Shown in pieces: positions 37,726 through 50,011 of a stretch of 64,000 nt of DNA. The number at the start of each line of letters is the position of its first letter. Positions within the stretch are counted from its first letter, which is position 1. The stretch lies in assembly GCA_020465985.1 (NCBI GenBank), contig JAANYP010002881.1:246632-310631 (forward strand), given 5' to 3'. Source of the stretch: Centrapalus pauciflorus (Eukaryota > Streptophyta > Magnoliopsida > Asterales > Asteraceae). Both the position numbers and the translations under genes were made by a program. Under the pieces are notes generated by a model. It did not search any database. It was not told the origin of the DNA and worked only from the letters and a program-made list of their open reading frames with translations.

Positions 37726-38584
37726 GAGCCTCAATATATTTATGTACAAGAACATGGTGTCTTAAGAAAATTTTCCAAATTATACTACCTTCAATTTTAA
37801 TTATCAAAAATGATTGTTTTGGTTTTAATTACTAGAACACGATGGTTATATCATTCTACTTAACTTTTTAGTCCAAAAAATTATCTTTTCTTTTTCTACT
37901 TTTGTTAAAAAAAATATTAATATTTATCAAATTTTATAAAATGAAACTTAATTTATAAATTAAAGATTTTATAAAATGAAACTTTATAAAATACTGGCTT
38001 TTATAAACTGTTACGAAAATTTATAACACAAAACTCATATATTAAATGACAACTTTAAAAATAATCAATAATCAATACAATAAGTTCAAAACGTAAAAAG
38101 TTATTTTTAAGTTTTTAACATTAGTTATTGACATTTAAAATGAATATAGTATCCACATAAACAATTAATAAAATCCCGATAAACAATTCACAAGTAAAAA
38201 AAAACTTAAATAAAAATCATATTCGATTAATAACATAAACAAAAAAAAACTAAAACATTAAATAAAATACAAGTGTTTGGGATTTGTTGGTCGTTTATAA
38301 TTTACATGTTGGAGACATGTGAATTATTTGGAGATATATACTTATAATATTTTAATTCTTTTTGTTTAAGTTAATTTACATGTTGGACACATGTCGAGTC
38401 AGTTCAGACGTGAGATGTAGTCGTTATTTGTCTAACCCGAGCTTGAAACAACAAAGAAACATGTAGAATTCGAGCCCCCGGAGTCACCTTTGACGGTCAA
38501 ATCAGAATATATATGACTGGTAATGTAATATATCACAATAAAAGTATGTGTATATGCATTTATAAAAGTATATGTTATGAGAGA

Positions 38585-38586
<2 letters not shown>
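37726..38586. other. AT-rich intergenic DNA
   Basis: About 75-80 percent AT by eye, no coding region or element ends recognised. Confidence 0.5.

Positions 38587-38646
<60 letters not shown>
38587..38646. repeat. (AG)n microsatellite
   Basis: Perfect AG tract of about 60 bp. Confidence 0.97.
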
Positions 38647-38648
<2 letters not shown>

Positions 38649-39547
38649 CCATTTGACGGAAGATAATAAGTTCATGTCAAGTGGATGGTAACCCCCTGAA
38701 AGAACCGTCTGGAACTGATGGTGGTGTTTTTCAGGTGCCACTGTTGATGAAACAAGGTACGTCGAGGGAGGGAAACCTCCTGGTATATAGTTCAGTGGCT
38801 CTACCAAACCCCTGATAGAGTGTGTGAGAAACTTAGGGTGGAGCTTCTAGAGCACGAGATGCACCGTGGAAAAATCCTACTCTCATGAAAAAGATGAGTA
38901 TTTATAAACAATGACAAATGGACTTTAGGGTTTCAAGCAAATGGGTTGGACAAAGAAGAGTCTCAAAGATTAATAAAGGGTTACACAATCTATATGTGTG
39001 TGAGTGCGCGCACAGACTTTATTTTACTTTTCAAGGATAATTTAGCTTTTATGTTTTTTATTTTATTTTAACAGATATATTATAAAATTAAAAAACATGG
39101 CAAGATGCTACATGGATAAAAAGACAGATTACATTAACAAGTTCCGAAAATGCATAGCATAATTGATTCTACATGCTAAGTTATTTAATTGCTTTAGGAT
39201 AAGGTTATTATTTCTATCAGAACGAAATATGTTTTTTTAATTATTGAATTATTACAAACTATTTTTTTTAAAAACGAGACAGAGCAATATGACATGAATT
39301 ATTGGTATTCTTATAATTTAGAAATATAGATCCTATAAAATTTTGATAAAGAAATTGGCATGTCACAAAAGCTTCCATTTGTATAAATATATTTTCTAGT
39401 TTGACAAGATTTCTCTCTCAAACAATATATGATCGATGGATGTTTATCACTTTTCATGTTGTCCAGGTGAAAATTTTCAAAGCGGATGTTTGACTCACCA
39501 AATAAATTTCGAAGAAACTGGAGTGAAGGAATTTATGTTTATAGTGT
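38647..39547. other. Unrecognised single-copy-like stretch
   Basis: 38650-38960 is less AT-rich than its surroundings and contains GGTAACCCCCTGAAAGAACC and CTCCTGGTATATAGTTCAGT, which suggests part of a dispersed element. No termini or domain could be assigned. The remainder is AT-rich. Confidence 0.3.
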
Positions 39548-39619
39548 ATTGAAGTTTGGATAAAAGCAATGAACAAAAATATGATTGAAGTTTGGATAAA
39601 AGCAATGAACAAAAATATG
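39548..39619. repeat. 36-bp tandem duplication
   Basis: Two adjacent identical 36-bp units beginning ATTGAAGTTTGGATAAAAGC (39548 and 39584). Confidence 0.95.
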
Positions 39620-40189
39620 ATTCTATTAAAGGAATTTATCATTTCTACTTATTTGTAAAGGAATTTAGATTCCTAACTTTTCACACAACTCATACACTTG
39701 GCTAGCCTAATATATCATTTCACATTTTAAGCCCTCAGCAACTAATATATACTATAAATTAAACTCTAATTCATTAAAATTCTATTCCACGAGAAATGAG
39801 GAGAAATGGAATTGGAATTGGAATTGGGGGAGAAATGGAATTGGGTGGATAATTGAAATTGTGTATCTTGTTTGGTATCAACAGAGAAATAAAGAGGAGA
39901 AATGGTGGCTCAGGTGGAGTAGAGACAAGACAATCAATTCTCACAATTTCTCTACCAAATGGAAAGAATTGCATTTCTCCATATTTAGCCTTCAAACAAT
40001 TCCCAGAGAATTCAATTTTCCGCCCAAAAATTGAGAGCATTTCAAGAGAAATCACAATTCTCTCCCTTCAAATCTCTCTACCAAACAGCCCCTAATGGTT
40101 CGTATATAGGCTCTGATGATAAAAGTTGGTTTTATAAACATCTATGATCCGTAAGAGGAACCTGAAACACAACTTGTGGGAAAGGCTTA
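39620..40189. other. Intergenic DNA with a truncated MITE end
   Basis: Near 40081-40095 the word ACCAAACAGCCCCTAA looks like a PIF/Harbinger right end (CCAAACAGCCCC then TAA), but no left partner was found. GGAATTGGAATTGGAATTGG is a short tandem repeat near 39810. Confidence 0.35.
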
Positions 40190-40562
40190 GAGGGTGTTTG
40201 GATTTGCGTTTGAAAAAGCGTTGTAGCGTTTTGGAAACTAATAATTAGATAATAGTTGTAACAAAAAGTGCTGCAGGAAATGTAGTATTTGGTTTAGCTT
40301 CTGCTGTTTGCTATCATAATTATCAAATAATCAGTTTTAAAAGTGTTTGAATTTGCGTTTTTACTTGTAAAATGACCAAATAATCACTTATTAAGAAAAT
40401 AAGCTACATTTTTTAACTCATGAAAAAATGTGGTAAGATTAACGCTAAACGCAAATAATCATTTATTAACGTATGTAATCCAAACACTTTAAACTAATTA
40501 TTTACGTTATTGTAACGTAATAAGCTGATAATCAGATTTATAACGCAAAACCAAACACCCTC
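40190..40562. mobile_element. Tourist-like (PIF/Harbinger) MITE, 373 bp
   Basis: The termini GAGGGTGTTTGG and CCAAACACCCTC are perfect inverted repeats flanked by the 3-bp duplication TTA (40187-40189, 40563-40565). The interior repeats AACGCAAA/TTTGCGTT words. This fits the PIF/Harbinger superfamily. Confidence 0.9.
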
Positions 40563-40736
40563 TTAGTTCGGTGATGGTTCTTTGGACGCAAAATGGTGTC
40601 TATTTGGATCCTTTTCATTGAGGTTAGATCCGAGGAGGAAAGATGGGACAAGACTTCAAATGCTGATGTGAGTCTCTTCCAATAATGGTACTGGATCAAC
40701 ACTTATATGACCGTTGCCCCGAAATGCTAAAGAAAA

Positions 40737-40800
40737 AAACATCAAAAACCTTAAAAGGTTTGGGGCCAAATTTACATTCCTTTTAAGGTTTTTGATGTTT
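40737..40800. repeat. Perfect 22-bp hairpin
   Basis: The arms AAACATCAAAAACCTTAAAAGG in halves (40737-40758) and its exact complement (40779-40800) are separated by a 20-bp loop. The flanks do not extend the pairing. It could be a tiny foldback relic or a small-RNA precursor. Confidence 0.85.
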
Positions 40801-41576
40801 GTTTGAAAGGAAAAAAAAAAAAAAAAAGAAATCATTAAATCAGCATAGAACAAGCAGATTTCTATATATACGTTGACAAAAGAGTATTTAAAGGCATGTA
40901 GCAGTTCTCGTATAAAATGACATCGACTCTGAAATCTCTAAACAAAAAAGAGAAATATAAGTAGTAGTTAGAAGCAAATTTTAGACATTTCAGACCAAGA
41001 CGGTGTAAAATGGGCCGAGTCACGTGTAAGATGGGAGTATATATGGTCATATGACCCCCATAAATTTTCTTTTACTGTGTTATATATATAGTCGGAAAAT
41101 TCCGACCCCAATAATTTTTATAGTTCGACCGCATATCCTACATATAAAAAAGATGTGTTGAAAAATATATGAAAATATACAGATTTAGAGTTTGTTACCA
41201 TTTAACAAATAAAAAAATTACAAACCTGCATCAATGGCCAGTGGTTTTGATTAGTAGGTTGTCTTGAATATCTTCGATGGTTCAGTGTATGAAAGTTCTT
41301 GGGCTTATGGGTTAGGCCGTAGAACCCGTGAGGCATAAATCGTATCCTTTGGTTTATAAATTAGTGAAATTAGCATTGACTTTATCTGTTACATATCGTG
41401 TTGAGTGGTTTTTTTTTTTTAACAGTAAAACTTGTGAAGTCGGATTTGCGTAACTCAATTGTATTGGCACCATAAAAGTTTCTTGCCAATATATATCGGA
41501 CGGGATGTAGTAACTCATTTTCAAAAAATAAAACTCATGGAGGAGATCATAATATACTTAATTTCTTTTGGTTTAT
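40801..41576. other. Intergenic DNA, nothing recognised
   Basis: AT-rich sequence without element ends or coding potential. Confidence 0.5.
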
Positions 41577-42204
41577 TAGGGATGAGCAAAAATCCAATTT
41601 TTTTTCTGTCCCAACCCGGTACCGGTACCGATTAGCCGAAGATGGTACGGTACTCGGGATCCATATATGACTTAAATCGGGAGTCGGGACTAGTTTAATT
41701 AGGGAATTCCCGATACCGAATTAGGGTATAAAGAGTCATGTTCTTAAAATTTTTAATTTAGTCTATATCATTTCCTAACTCCTAATTATATGCAAAACCT
41801 ATTTTAGATCCCAATTTTCTAATTCCTCATTATTTGCAAACAATCATTTAACACCTGTGAAACTATCATCAATTAGATAAAACTGTTGCTAATTTTTTTC
41901 TTAGGAGTTTTTGTGTTTTATTTTTAATTTCAACATTTATAACATGCACTACAAAAATTGTTAATAAATTGGTATAATAGTTGTTACCAATTTTTTTTAG
42001 CATTATATGTTGTATTGTTGTATATCGAACAATAGTACCAAACGGGACTAGTACCGGTTTCCCGGTACCGAATACGGTACTAGTACCGATCCCGAATATG
42101 ACAACTTGGTACGGTACTCAGTCTCGTATTTTCGTCTAATTCGGAAGTCGGGATATCGGGATTCAGGACATGTCGGTACGGTACTAGTCCCAAGCTCATC
42201 CCTA
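41577..42204. mobile_element. hAT MITE with perfect 8-bp TSD, 628 bp
   Basis: The ends TAGGGATGAGC and (complement) TAGGGATGAGCTTGGG begin with the hAT YARNG consensus. The flanks carry the perfect 8-bp duplication TGGTTTAT (41569-41576, 42205-42212). Arms contain several GGTACCGGTACC and GGTACGGTACT words in both orientations. Non-coding. Confidence 0.92.
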
Positions 42205-42519
42205 TGGTTTATAACGTTAATGACATTAAAGTTTTTAGTTAATTGTTTAGTTATTTAATCATGATGTATGGAAAATTTTGAAAGCGCCAAAAACACTCAT
42301 ACTCTTGTAGCTATATTAAATTACGACCCCGATAAAAAAAACGATCAAACCGACCAGGTTATATTCAATCTTGAAAATATTAAAATGAAATATAAAGTTC
42401 ATCATGCATTTCAATCAAAAAAATTTTAATTGATTTTAGTTTCTAAAAAATAATAACATTTGTTATTTTAGGATCAGTACGGTTATGATACTTTAATGCA
42501 ATTGCATTTCATTTAAACA

Positions 42520-42735
42520 TCTATATATAAATGTCATTATAATAGTAACTAAATTGTCATTTGTCGTCTTCTAATGATGCCAATTGTCAAGTGGCATTCT
42601 CTACTAATTACAAATGTTAATAGTTATTCAAGATTAAATCAAAAATATTAGATTAAATTTCTTTTAAGATTAGATTATGGTTAGATACTTAAATCCCACA
42701 AAATCACAACAAACAATATTTAAAAGATTTTTTTG

Positions 42736-42766
<31 letters not shown>

Positions 42767-42957
42767 CAATAAAAACTTAAAAGGTTATTAATGATTAGTT
42801 TTTTTTGTTTAAATGATTTATACATGTTTAATTATAATAAGATATATTAAATATCATTAGTATTAAAAGGTTTGAATATTAATTTTTAGTTTTAAGTTTA
42901 TATAGTTTTAAAAAAATTATTAAAGTTATCTTTCTAATACACAGGTTAATAAACTGG
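42520..42957 (+). mobile_element. Possible short Helitron, + strand
   Basis: It begins ATC TATATATAAATG (TC after A) and ends GGTTAATAAACTGG then T, fitting 5'-TC and 3'-CTRR. The 3' hairpin is poorly preserved, so this is tentative. Confidence 0.4.
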
Positions 42958-43091
42958 TGTTTATTATAGTAAAATCAAATTTCACATGATAGAACGCCCC
43001 CTTAGTATTTTTAGCAATTAGCTACCTAAATTTAGTTGATTATTAATTGTTATAAGATATTGGCACTTTTATTTTTACTTTTATATTTAAA

Positions 43092-43625
43092 CTAGTTTAT
43101 AACCCACGTATTACGTGGATATTTTTAATTAAATTTATTTATATACAATGTATATGAGTAAAAATAAAAACATATAAAAATAATTATTGTGTTTATTTTT
43201 TTATTATTTACAGATTAAAAAATAGAGTATATTTATCTTTTTTTAAAAATAATAAATTGTATTTATCTTTTATTTTTTATAAGTTGTAATTATCTTTTTG
43301 GTGAACGTAGAGATGACAAGTGACATTTGATATTTTCCTTTATTATACATAATAATAATAATTTCCACAACTAATTCAAATTATTACATTTGGATCTAAT
43401 TATGATTATTATGGATAATAATGATAGATATTTATTTTAGGTTACATTAATTTTAAATGTTACAAAATCTAATTTATTACTAATTAATTAATGAAAAAAA
43501 TAAAGTCAAAATTTAATGCAATTAAGTTAAGGTGTTAAATTTGGAAAAAGATGTGGAAAAATAAAATTTTCTTGTATTGTAGAAGTGACATGTGACATGA
43601 ATTGCTTTGTTTTATTATAATATAT
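43092..43625 (-). mobile_element. Short Helitron, tandem unit 1
   Basis: The 3' end on the - strand is a hairpin CCACGTAATACGTGG followed by GTTATAAACTAG and T (43118-43092). The 5' end near 43625 (TATATTATAATAAAAC in place of TCTATACTAT) is decayed. It carries no genes. Confidence 0.55.
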
Positions 43626-44383
43626 AGGTTAATCAACCCATGTATTACATGGGTTGATTAGAAAATTCATATTTTTTTTTAAATATTTTAATAAATTATT
43701 ATAAAATTTATATATAATTAAAATAAAAAAATTTGAAAGCTAGTTAAATTAAAAATAAAAAAATACTTAATTGTTTGATATTAAATAAAAAATATTATTA
43801 TATTGTATTATTAAAAACAGATAATATGTGTTTGCAAAAAATGTTTCTTTTAATTTTTATAAACTTCAATATGAAATATCAATGTAAGAAACAAAAAACT
43901 TCAATTATGTGAATGTGTATATATTTTGAAAATGATAAAATATAAAAATGGAATATCTGAAAATCAACAATCAAAATTTATCATATTCACAATTGAAGTT
44001 TTATCAATTAAATTTTAAATCTTGTTAGCAAAATAATTAACAAAAATTTTTAACTTTATCTACTACACTTCTACATTTAAATCCAAATTTTTACATTTGA
44101 ATTTAACTATGATCATTAAGTATAATAATGACACATATTTATTTTAGGTAAATATTAATTCATTAATGAAAAAATTAAAATCAAATTTTAATGTAATTAA
44201 GTTAAGGTAGTAAATTTGGAAAATGAATTAAAAAGATGACATGTGTATAATTATTGATTTTAATTAAGGGTATAAGAGACATTTCATAAATAATTATGAG
44301 TTGTCATTAATCTGGACCATTGATTTCTTTCCATCCAATGGTCCAGAAACTCCAAATGGTTTTCTTATTATACATAGTATAGA
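43626..44383 (-). mobile_element. Short Helitron, tandem unit 2
   Basis: On the - strand it begins at 44383 with TCTATACTATGTATAATAAG after an A. It ends near 43626 with a CCCATGTAATACATGGG hairpin whose terminal CTAG has been replaced by a TTAACC-like sequence. Unit 1 follows directly. Confidence 0.55.
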
Positions 44384-44385
44384 TA

Positions 44386-44854
44386 CTAGTTTATTACCCG
44401 CGTATTACGCGGATATCTTTAATATGTATAAAATATAATAAATAAAAAGATAAAGATATAAATATTATTTTTTAACAAAAGTATATATAAGATGATATTA
44501 TTATTTATTATAACCTATTAATTTTGTATATTTCTAAATATATATGAAGAATATTGAAGAGGAATTATTTTCTTATATATTTTTTTAAACTTTTATTATA
44601 TTATCTTATAATTAATAAGTTAGTAAAAGTGGATTATATTAGATTTGGATAGATTTAATTAATAAGTTAGTAGAGTATTAGATTTTGTTTGATTTGATTT
44701 GATTTGAATTTAAAAGTGGATTATATTAGATTTGGATAGATTTGATTTAAATTTCTTTATTATTTTTAAAATCTATAAATGTCACGTGTCGATTCATGGT
44801 GATGACACGTGGTTTCACCAGAAATGAGTATGGTTACTCTTTTAATAGTATAGA
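44386..44854 (-). mobile_element. Short Helitron, tandem unit 3, 469 bp
   Basis: The 5' end is TCTATACTATTAAAAGAGTA (44854, after A), and the 3' end is hairpin CCGCGTAATACGCGG, GTAATAA, then CTAG at 44386, followed by T. All termini are intact, making it the youngest of the three. Only 2 bp separate it from unit 2. Confidence 0.8.
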
Positions 44855-44856
44855 TA

Positions 44857-45555
44857 GACATATATATTTGTGTATAACTAGATATAAATTAACTTGAAAT
44901 TTCTAATTCAAATCATGCAACCAACCAAACGAAACCTTTATATGTGGTTTGGCAGGTAAGATTCGATCAATTTGGTTTGAGAATTTTTTTTCAAACAGAA
45001 GTTACTAGATTGGTCGAGATTTTAGTCACTAATCCGGTCAAACTAGACAGTTATCAAACGTAACTTCCATTTTCTTCTTTCTATCATAGTTGGTTAATTT
45101 AGAAATATGTAGTTTGACTCCCTGAATTGAAGTAATTGCAAAAAGTGACATATTCCTAAATTCTTGTTTATAATGATCTTAGAAATAGAAATTATCATTA
45201 TTTTTTTCAATATTGGAGGTTACCATTTACTTTGACATTAATGATGACTCTAAAGTCAATTTGAGTTTCTTGCAAAGATCTATTAAATAAAATTGGACCA
45301 TCCATAAATAAAACTTAAAAAGTTGCAATAAATATCGAATTTTTACTCTCCACGGTTACGATGAGTAAAAAATATAAATTATTTAAAAGACATATATGAT
45401 AGTTTTTTGTTATTGAAAAGTCGTCGGAAAATAATATTAAAACCCTCCGATGAAAAATAGGAAACAAAATGTCTCAAAATCAAATAGCCCCTAGAAAGAG
45501 AACAACCCGAAAACAAAGGCAACAAAATAAAAAAAAATGCCACACGAGAGCTTAA
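44857..45555. other. Intergenic DNA, nothing recognised
   Basis: AT-rich. The open frame at 45379-45684 on the - strand runs across the MITE end and is taken as chance. Confidence 0.5.
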
Positions 45556-45918
45556 GGTAGCGTTTGGATTACAAGAATTTGATATACCAGGATTTACGTA
45601 TGACAGAATTTGAAAATGACAGGATTTAAATGTGTCAGTATTTGAACCATGTCTTGTGTTTGGTTTGCAGGATTTCAAATTCACTTATTTGTAAAATCTT
45701 TATTTATTAGCAAAATGATATGAGTAAAGCAGGTTGGTGCACAATAAGTAAGGGAGGGTACGTTAAAATGTGGGCAAGGTGTAGATAGGTAGGGGTATGT
45801 TAAAATGTGGGCAATGAAAATGAAATCCCTCTTTTTTTTTTGCCAAACATGATAAGAGAACAATTTTCAAATGAATATCTCATTAGAATCTCTCTACTCC
45901 CGCAAACCAAACGTCACC
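45556..45918. mobile_element. Tourist-like (PIF/Harbinger) MITE, 363 bp
   Basis: The termini GGTAGCGTTTGG and (complement) GGTGACGTTTGG are inverted repeats with one mismatch. They are flanked by TAA (45553-45555, 45919-45921), the PIF/Harbinger target. Confidence 0.88.
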
Positions 45919-46097
45919 TAAGGAGTAACTAGACCGGAAGGATTTGAGCACGGGAAGCAAAATTCCACCCAGAGGGCTTCGACCTGTGTTTCAACAGGAT
46001 CAAAAAAAATAATCTAGATTGAAGGGAAAAAGGATAAACCGTTCTAAGCTCTTTTAAGCTACAAAGATACTATTCCACCGTTTTAAAATAGACAAAT

Positions 46098-46639
46098 TGT
46101 TGGTGATCTATCACCAATATTATTTAAGTGTAATGAGATGAACTTGTTTGACCAAAATAATCTTATTACATAATGTACAAGTTGAGTTGGTGCGGAGTGC
46201 ACACTTGTTCAATATTGTTTAAGATTAATTACGTGGGTTCGGGGGCAGCGCCCCCGATAGCGGGGTTCCAGGGGCGGCAGCCACTGGTAGCGGGGTCCAA
46301 GGGGCAGAGCCCCTGGCTGGGGTCGAATTCGGATGAATCCAAAATAGGACCCGAATTCGGATGATCCGAATTGGACCCGAAATTCAGTTGAATCCGAATT
46401 ATAGTTGGTGGCGGTTAAAATGGCGGTTGGCCATTTTGGCGGTTACCCGCCAATATTACCCGCCGTTTTTGGTCATTAGAAGGGTACAAGAAAATCAGAA
46501 ACATTTCATATTCATTGTTCGTTTTTTCTCTGAGTTTTATCCGATTGGGATTTCGATCGTACCGTCGAAATACTTCAATCTGAAAGTGTATCACGACTCT
46601 CAGATTATCCGAGCATTTTTGCAACCCATATTTTCTACA
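46098..46639. mobile_element. Solo LTR, 542 bp, with 5-bp TSD
   Basis: The sequence starts TGTTGGTGATC, ends TTCTACA and is bounded by a perfect 5-bp duplication CAAAT (46093-46097, 46640-46644). TG...CA ends with a 5-bp TSD and no internal region mean a solo LTR left by recombination. It contains a GC-rich palindromic tract (46228-46322). The LTR family is not identified. Confidence 0.75.
46228..46322. repeat. GC-rich ~30-bp repeat with self-complementary units
   Basis: Three units, GGGGGCAGCGCCCCCG, GGGGCGGCAGCCACTGG and GGGGCAGAGCCCCTGG, each followed by a TAGCGGGGT-like spacer. Each can form a small hairpin. This is strikingly GC-rich in an AT-rich region. Confidence 0.8.
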
Positions 46640-46915
46640 CAAATGGTGATGCATAACATTTCCTAAAGAATTTTGTTCCATTATTTAACCGTTAAGAAGT
46701 CGATGATCAAGAATATTGAAAGTCTGCTTCAAGCAGCTTCAAGTTTTACACCATAAAGAGGACAAAAACGTTGTAAGAGATGTCAACCCCTTCCCAAAAG
46801 GTGAACCCAACTACCCAAGTAGGGTTAATCATGTAAAGTTGTAATCTATTGTCACTAACATTATTCAAAAAATACATGACGATAAATTAAAAAGCAATTT
46901 CATGTTTTTATTTTT

Positions 46916-47219
46916 AGCGTTTGTTACGAAAAAAAATGTTTTCATTATTTTTTGCGTTTTTGTCTCTATGTTATTCTTTTTCCATAAAAGTCCTTAAGTT
47001 AAAAATTTTTTTTTTTTGGTTTAGTGAAATTTGGCCAAATGAACCCGGTTTTTCAGTTTTTTAAACCTGGTTCACTAATTATAACTGGGGTCTAATGTCC
47101 AGTTTTCACTAAACCAAAAAGAAAAAATTAACTTGAGGACTTTTGTGGAAAAACATAACATGAATGGACAAAAACACAAAAAATGTGAAAACATATTATT
47201 TTTTTTTCAAATTAAACAC
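46916..47219. mobile_element. Foldback MITE, Mutator-like, 304 bp
   Basis: Inverted arms of about 100 bp include CATAAAAGTCCTTAAGTTAA and its partner in the other arm. The flanks TTTATTTTT and TTTATTTTA are a 9-bp duplication with one mismatch. A half copy lies at about 52441-52620. Confidence 0.65.
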
Positions 47220-47363
47220 TTTATTTTATGTCAATCTTTTGAAAGTATTAAACGGTATAAATAGAATATAAAAAATTCCAATACAAATTAATTCAAACTA
47301 ATATCAATTAAATTAAATAAATCCATCCTTATCACTAGGGTTTACAAATCAAACATGGTTTTG

Positions 47364-47365
<2 letters not shown>

Positions 47366-47438
<73 letters not shown>
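47366..47438. repeat. (TA)n microsatellite
   Basis: TA tract at the left border of the family A copy 2 element. Confidence 0.95.
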
Positions 47439-47440
<2 letters not shown>

Positions 47441-48778
47441 TTGAGGTTCAATTGAGAACTTTTATGCATCGGGGCACCTCGAGGCACTTTTGTGCATCAG
47501 ATAATCTAACAAGGGTGCACAAAGGACATTTTAGGAAAATTAAATATATGGAATTAATTAATTTTAATAAATCATTAAAAGATATTTAGAGTTAATTTAG
47601 GAATTTAAATCACACATTAACCACTTTCCTAATTATTCTCCTTGTCTTTCTCTCTCTCTCCCCCTTCTCTTTCAAACTTCCGGCCGCCCTCCCAAGACCA
47701 CCGCCTTCCACCATCGTGCCTCCATTTCTCTCTCGCAATCCACCACCAGACCACCGACATCGCCACCAGCAGACCATCGGATCGCTAGCAACATGCACAC
47801 GGAACCATTAATATGCACCACGACGATTTCCTCCACCTTCAACCACCACCGCAAAACCATTGCCGATAACGAACGATTGTATTTGATTATATTGCAGCCA
47901 CTCAAAGTCTCTCTTGCTTGTTCAAAATGAAGATTGATGAATCTAGTTTTTGTTAGAAAAAAACGATGAAGATGCAGGAAAAAAACGATGAAGATGATGA
48001 TGAAGACGTTGATGCATAACGTTGGAACGATGATTACCATGGTTTTTTGGATGAACACGTTATTGCATCATGTTTTTTCCATGAACATGTTGTTGATGCA
48101 TTACTTTGATATGCATTTTGGATTTATAATGAAACGATGCATTTTGGATGTGGAGAGATTTATGATGAAGAGATGTATTTTGGATTTTATTGATGAAGAT
48201 ATGGATATTGGATTTTATGATGAAGAGATGCATTTTGGAAGGTATGAATGTTTGTTGGAACGATGTACGATTAATGTTTGAATGTACGATGCATCACGTT
48301 AAATTAAGGTGCATTTTGGATTTTTGATGAAGAGATGCATTTTAAAATGTACGAATTTTGTTGGAACGATGAATGGTTCATGTTTGAATGAACGATGCAT
48401 CATGTTAAATTAAGGTTTTTGGATGAACACGTTGATGCATCACGTTAAATTAAGGTTTTTGGATGAACGATGCATCACGTTAAATACGAAGATGATGAAC
48501 ATGAAGATAATGTATGAAGATGATGAACACAAAGCAACAACAACGATGCATCAAAATCTTTATCATTTTATTTGAATTTGTATTATTTTTGGAATTGTAG
48601 TAATTAAATGAGGATTGCATAATTCCTGTTTTACCCCTCCATGAATTTCATTATGTGCACTTAATGCATAAAACTTTCTATTTAATTACCCTTTTGCCAT
48701 TTGATCTAACCCACACATTCTTTTCATCCAATGGAAGGTGGAGGTTCTTTTGTGCCTCGATGCACAAAAGTTCTCATA
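47439..48778. mobile_element. (TA)n-anchored TIR element, family A, copy 2
   Basis: The left end is GGTTCAATTGAGAACT, and the right end keeps CTCGATGCACAAAAGTTCTC but loses its outermost bases where it abuts a family E fragment. The interior has a CCACC-rich segment (47690-47830) and GATGCAT-rich repeats. Copies 3 and 4 (59091-61152) are related to it in inverse orientation. Confidence 0.7.
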
Positions 48779-49122
48779 AATTTAAAAATTATTTTTTATA
48801 ATTTAAAATCATTTTTGGTTATCAATATTAATAAATATCATAATCTAACATTAAAATTATATTTAAAATTTAAATCATTAAATTATACAATAAATGCACA
48901 AATTTGAACATAAAATGCACAAATTTTGTCAAATGCACAAATTCATATATAAAGTGGACAAGTTTAACAACGAGGTACCTATATATTTACATGAAATACA
49001 TAAAATTTATCAGATATATTAATTTTAACATCAAATGCATAATTTTATACATTAAATGCATAAATTTTAGAGTGATCTCACGTTCTCATGGACTTAAGGG
49101 GTTAACCACTTAACCCAATCAT
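48779..49122. mobile_element. Family E element, truncated copy 2
   Basis: Contains ATGCACAAATTT words and the right part GTGATCTCACGTTCTCATGG, matching copy 1 (35671-36097) inverted end. The left end is missing at the junction with family A copy 2. Confidence 0.55.
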
Positions 49123-50011
49123 ACATACACACACACACACACGCGTGGGATAACATGCATGAGCACCGTGCTTAAAATAAGAACGATAAGAACTAATAAG
49201 AAGTTTTAATTTGGTGAATCAACCAATAGAAAATAATGTGACATAATTATAAATAAATTAAAAGTTGCTGACTAGATTCCTATTAAAATGGTATTTTGGT
49301 CTTTTTACACCTATGCCTTTCTTTTTATTTTGGAAATAACGTGTTTCCAACCTAAATAATTCAAATTCGTATAAAATAAAAATTCACAACACTAACATCA
49401 ATTGTGATTCACGGCACTGTCGTGGTTCACGAAACCGTCAGCAATTGATAGCACCACCGTGATTCACAAATAGCACCATCGTGATCCACAAATATCATCG
49501 TCGTGATTCACGACACCATGATTGACATCTCCACCATAAATAAAAAATTATATACTAACATGGCCTCTGAAAATATATAATATCTTTTTTTAATTAATAA
49601 ATATTGGTGTAATCATTTATGATCATAGGCCTACATCAATAGTATTCAATACATCATCCTTGTATACATTAGTTAAACCGTTTATAATTGGGACCAACTT
49701 TTTAATTGACCGCATTTAAAATTTAATGCGAAGACAGGACCTTTCTAGAAATATTGTAACTAGGAAATAGTAGGCTTTTTATAACTCAATAATGTGATTA
49801 ATCCTAATAAATGTCTTTAATGACAGTTTTTATAAAGAATATTGAAGTGTATGAAAAGTTTAAATTGCAAGGTAATCATGAAAAAAAATTGAGGTAATGT
49901 GAGTGAGGTGAATTCTCACATCTTGATGGAAGAATGGCAAATATAAAAAAAAAAAAATAGGACCTATCTTTTTAGAACTGTTGATATCTAAAAGAGAGTG
50001 GTTTTTATTAT
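49123..50011. other. Intergenic DNA with short GTGATTCAC repeats
   Basis: Between 49405 and 49530 the phrase GTGATTCAC(G/A)A and variants occur five times at about 20-27 bp spacing. No gene recognised. Confidence 0.5.

Noticed and set aside
38502..38807. 101-codon - strand open frame with an SLSLSL run
   Set aside because: Half is the (AG)n microsatellite; the rest has no recognisable domain.
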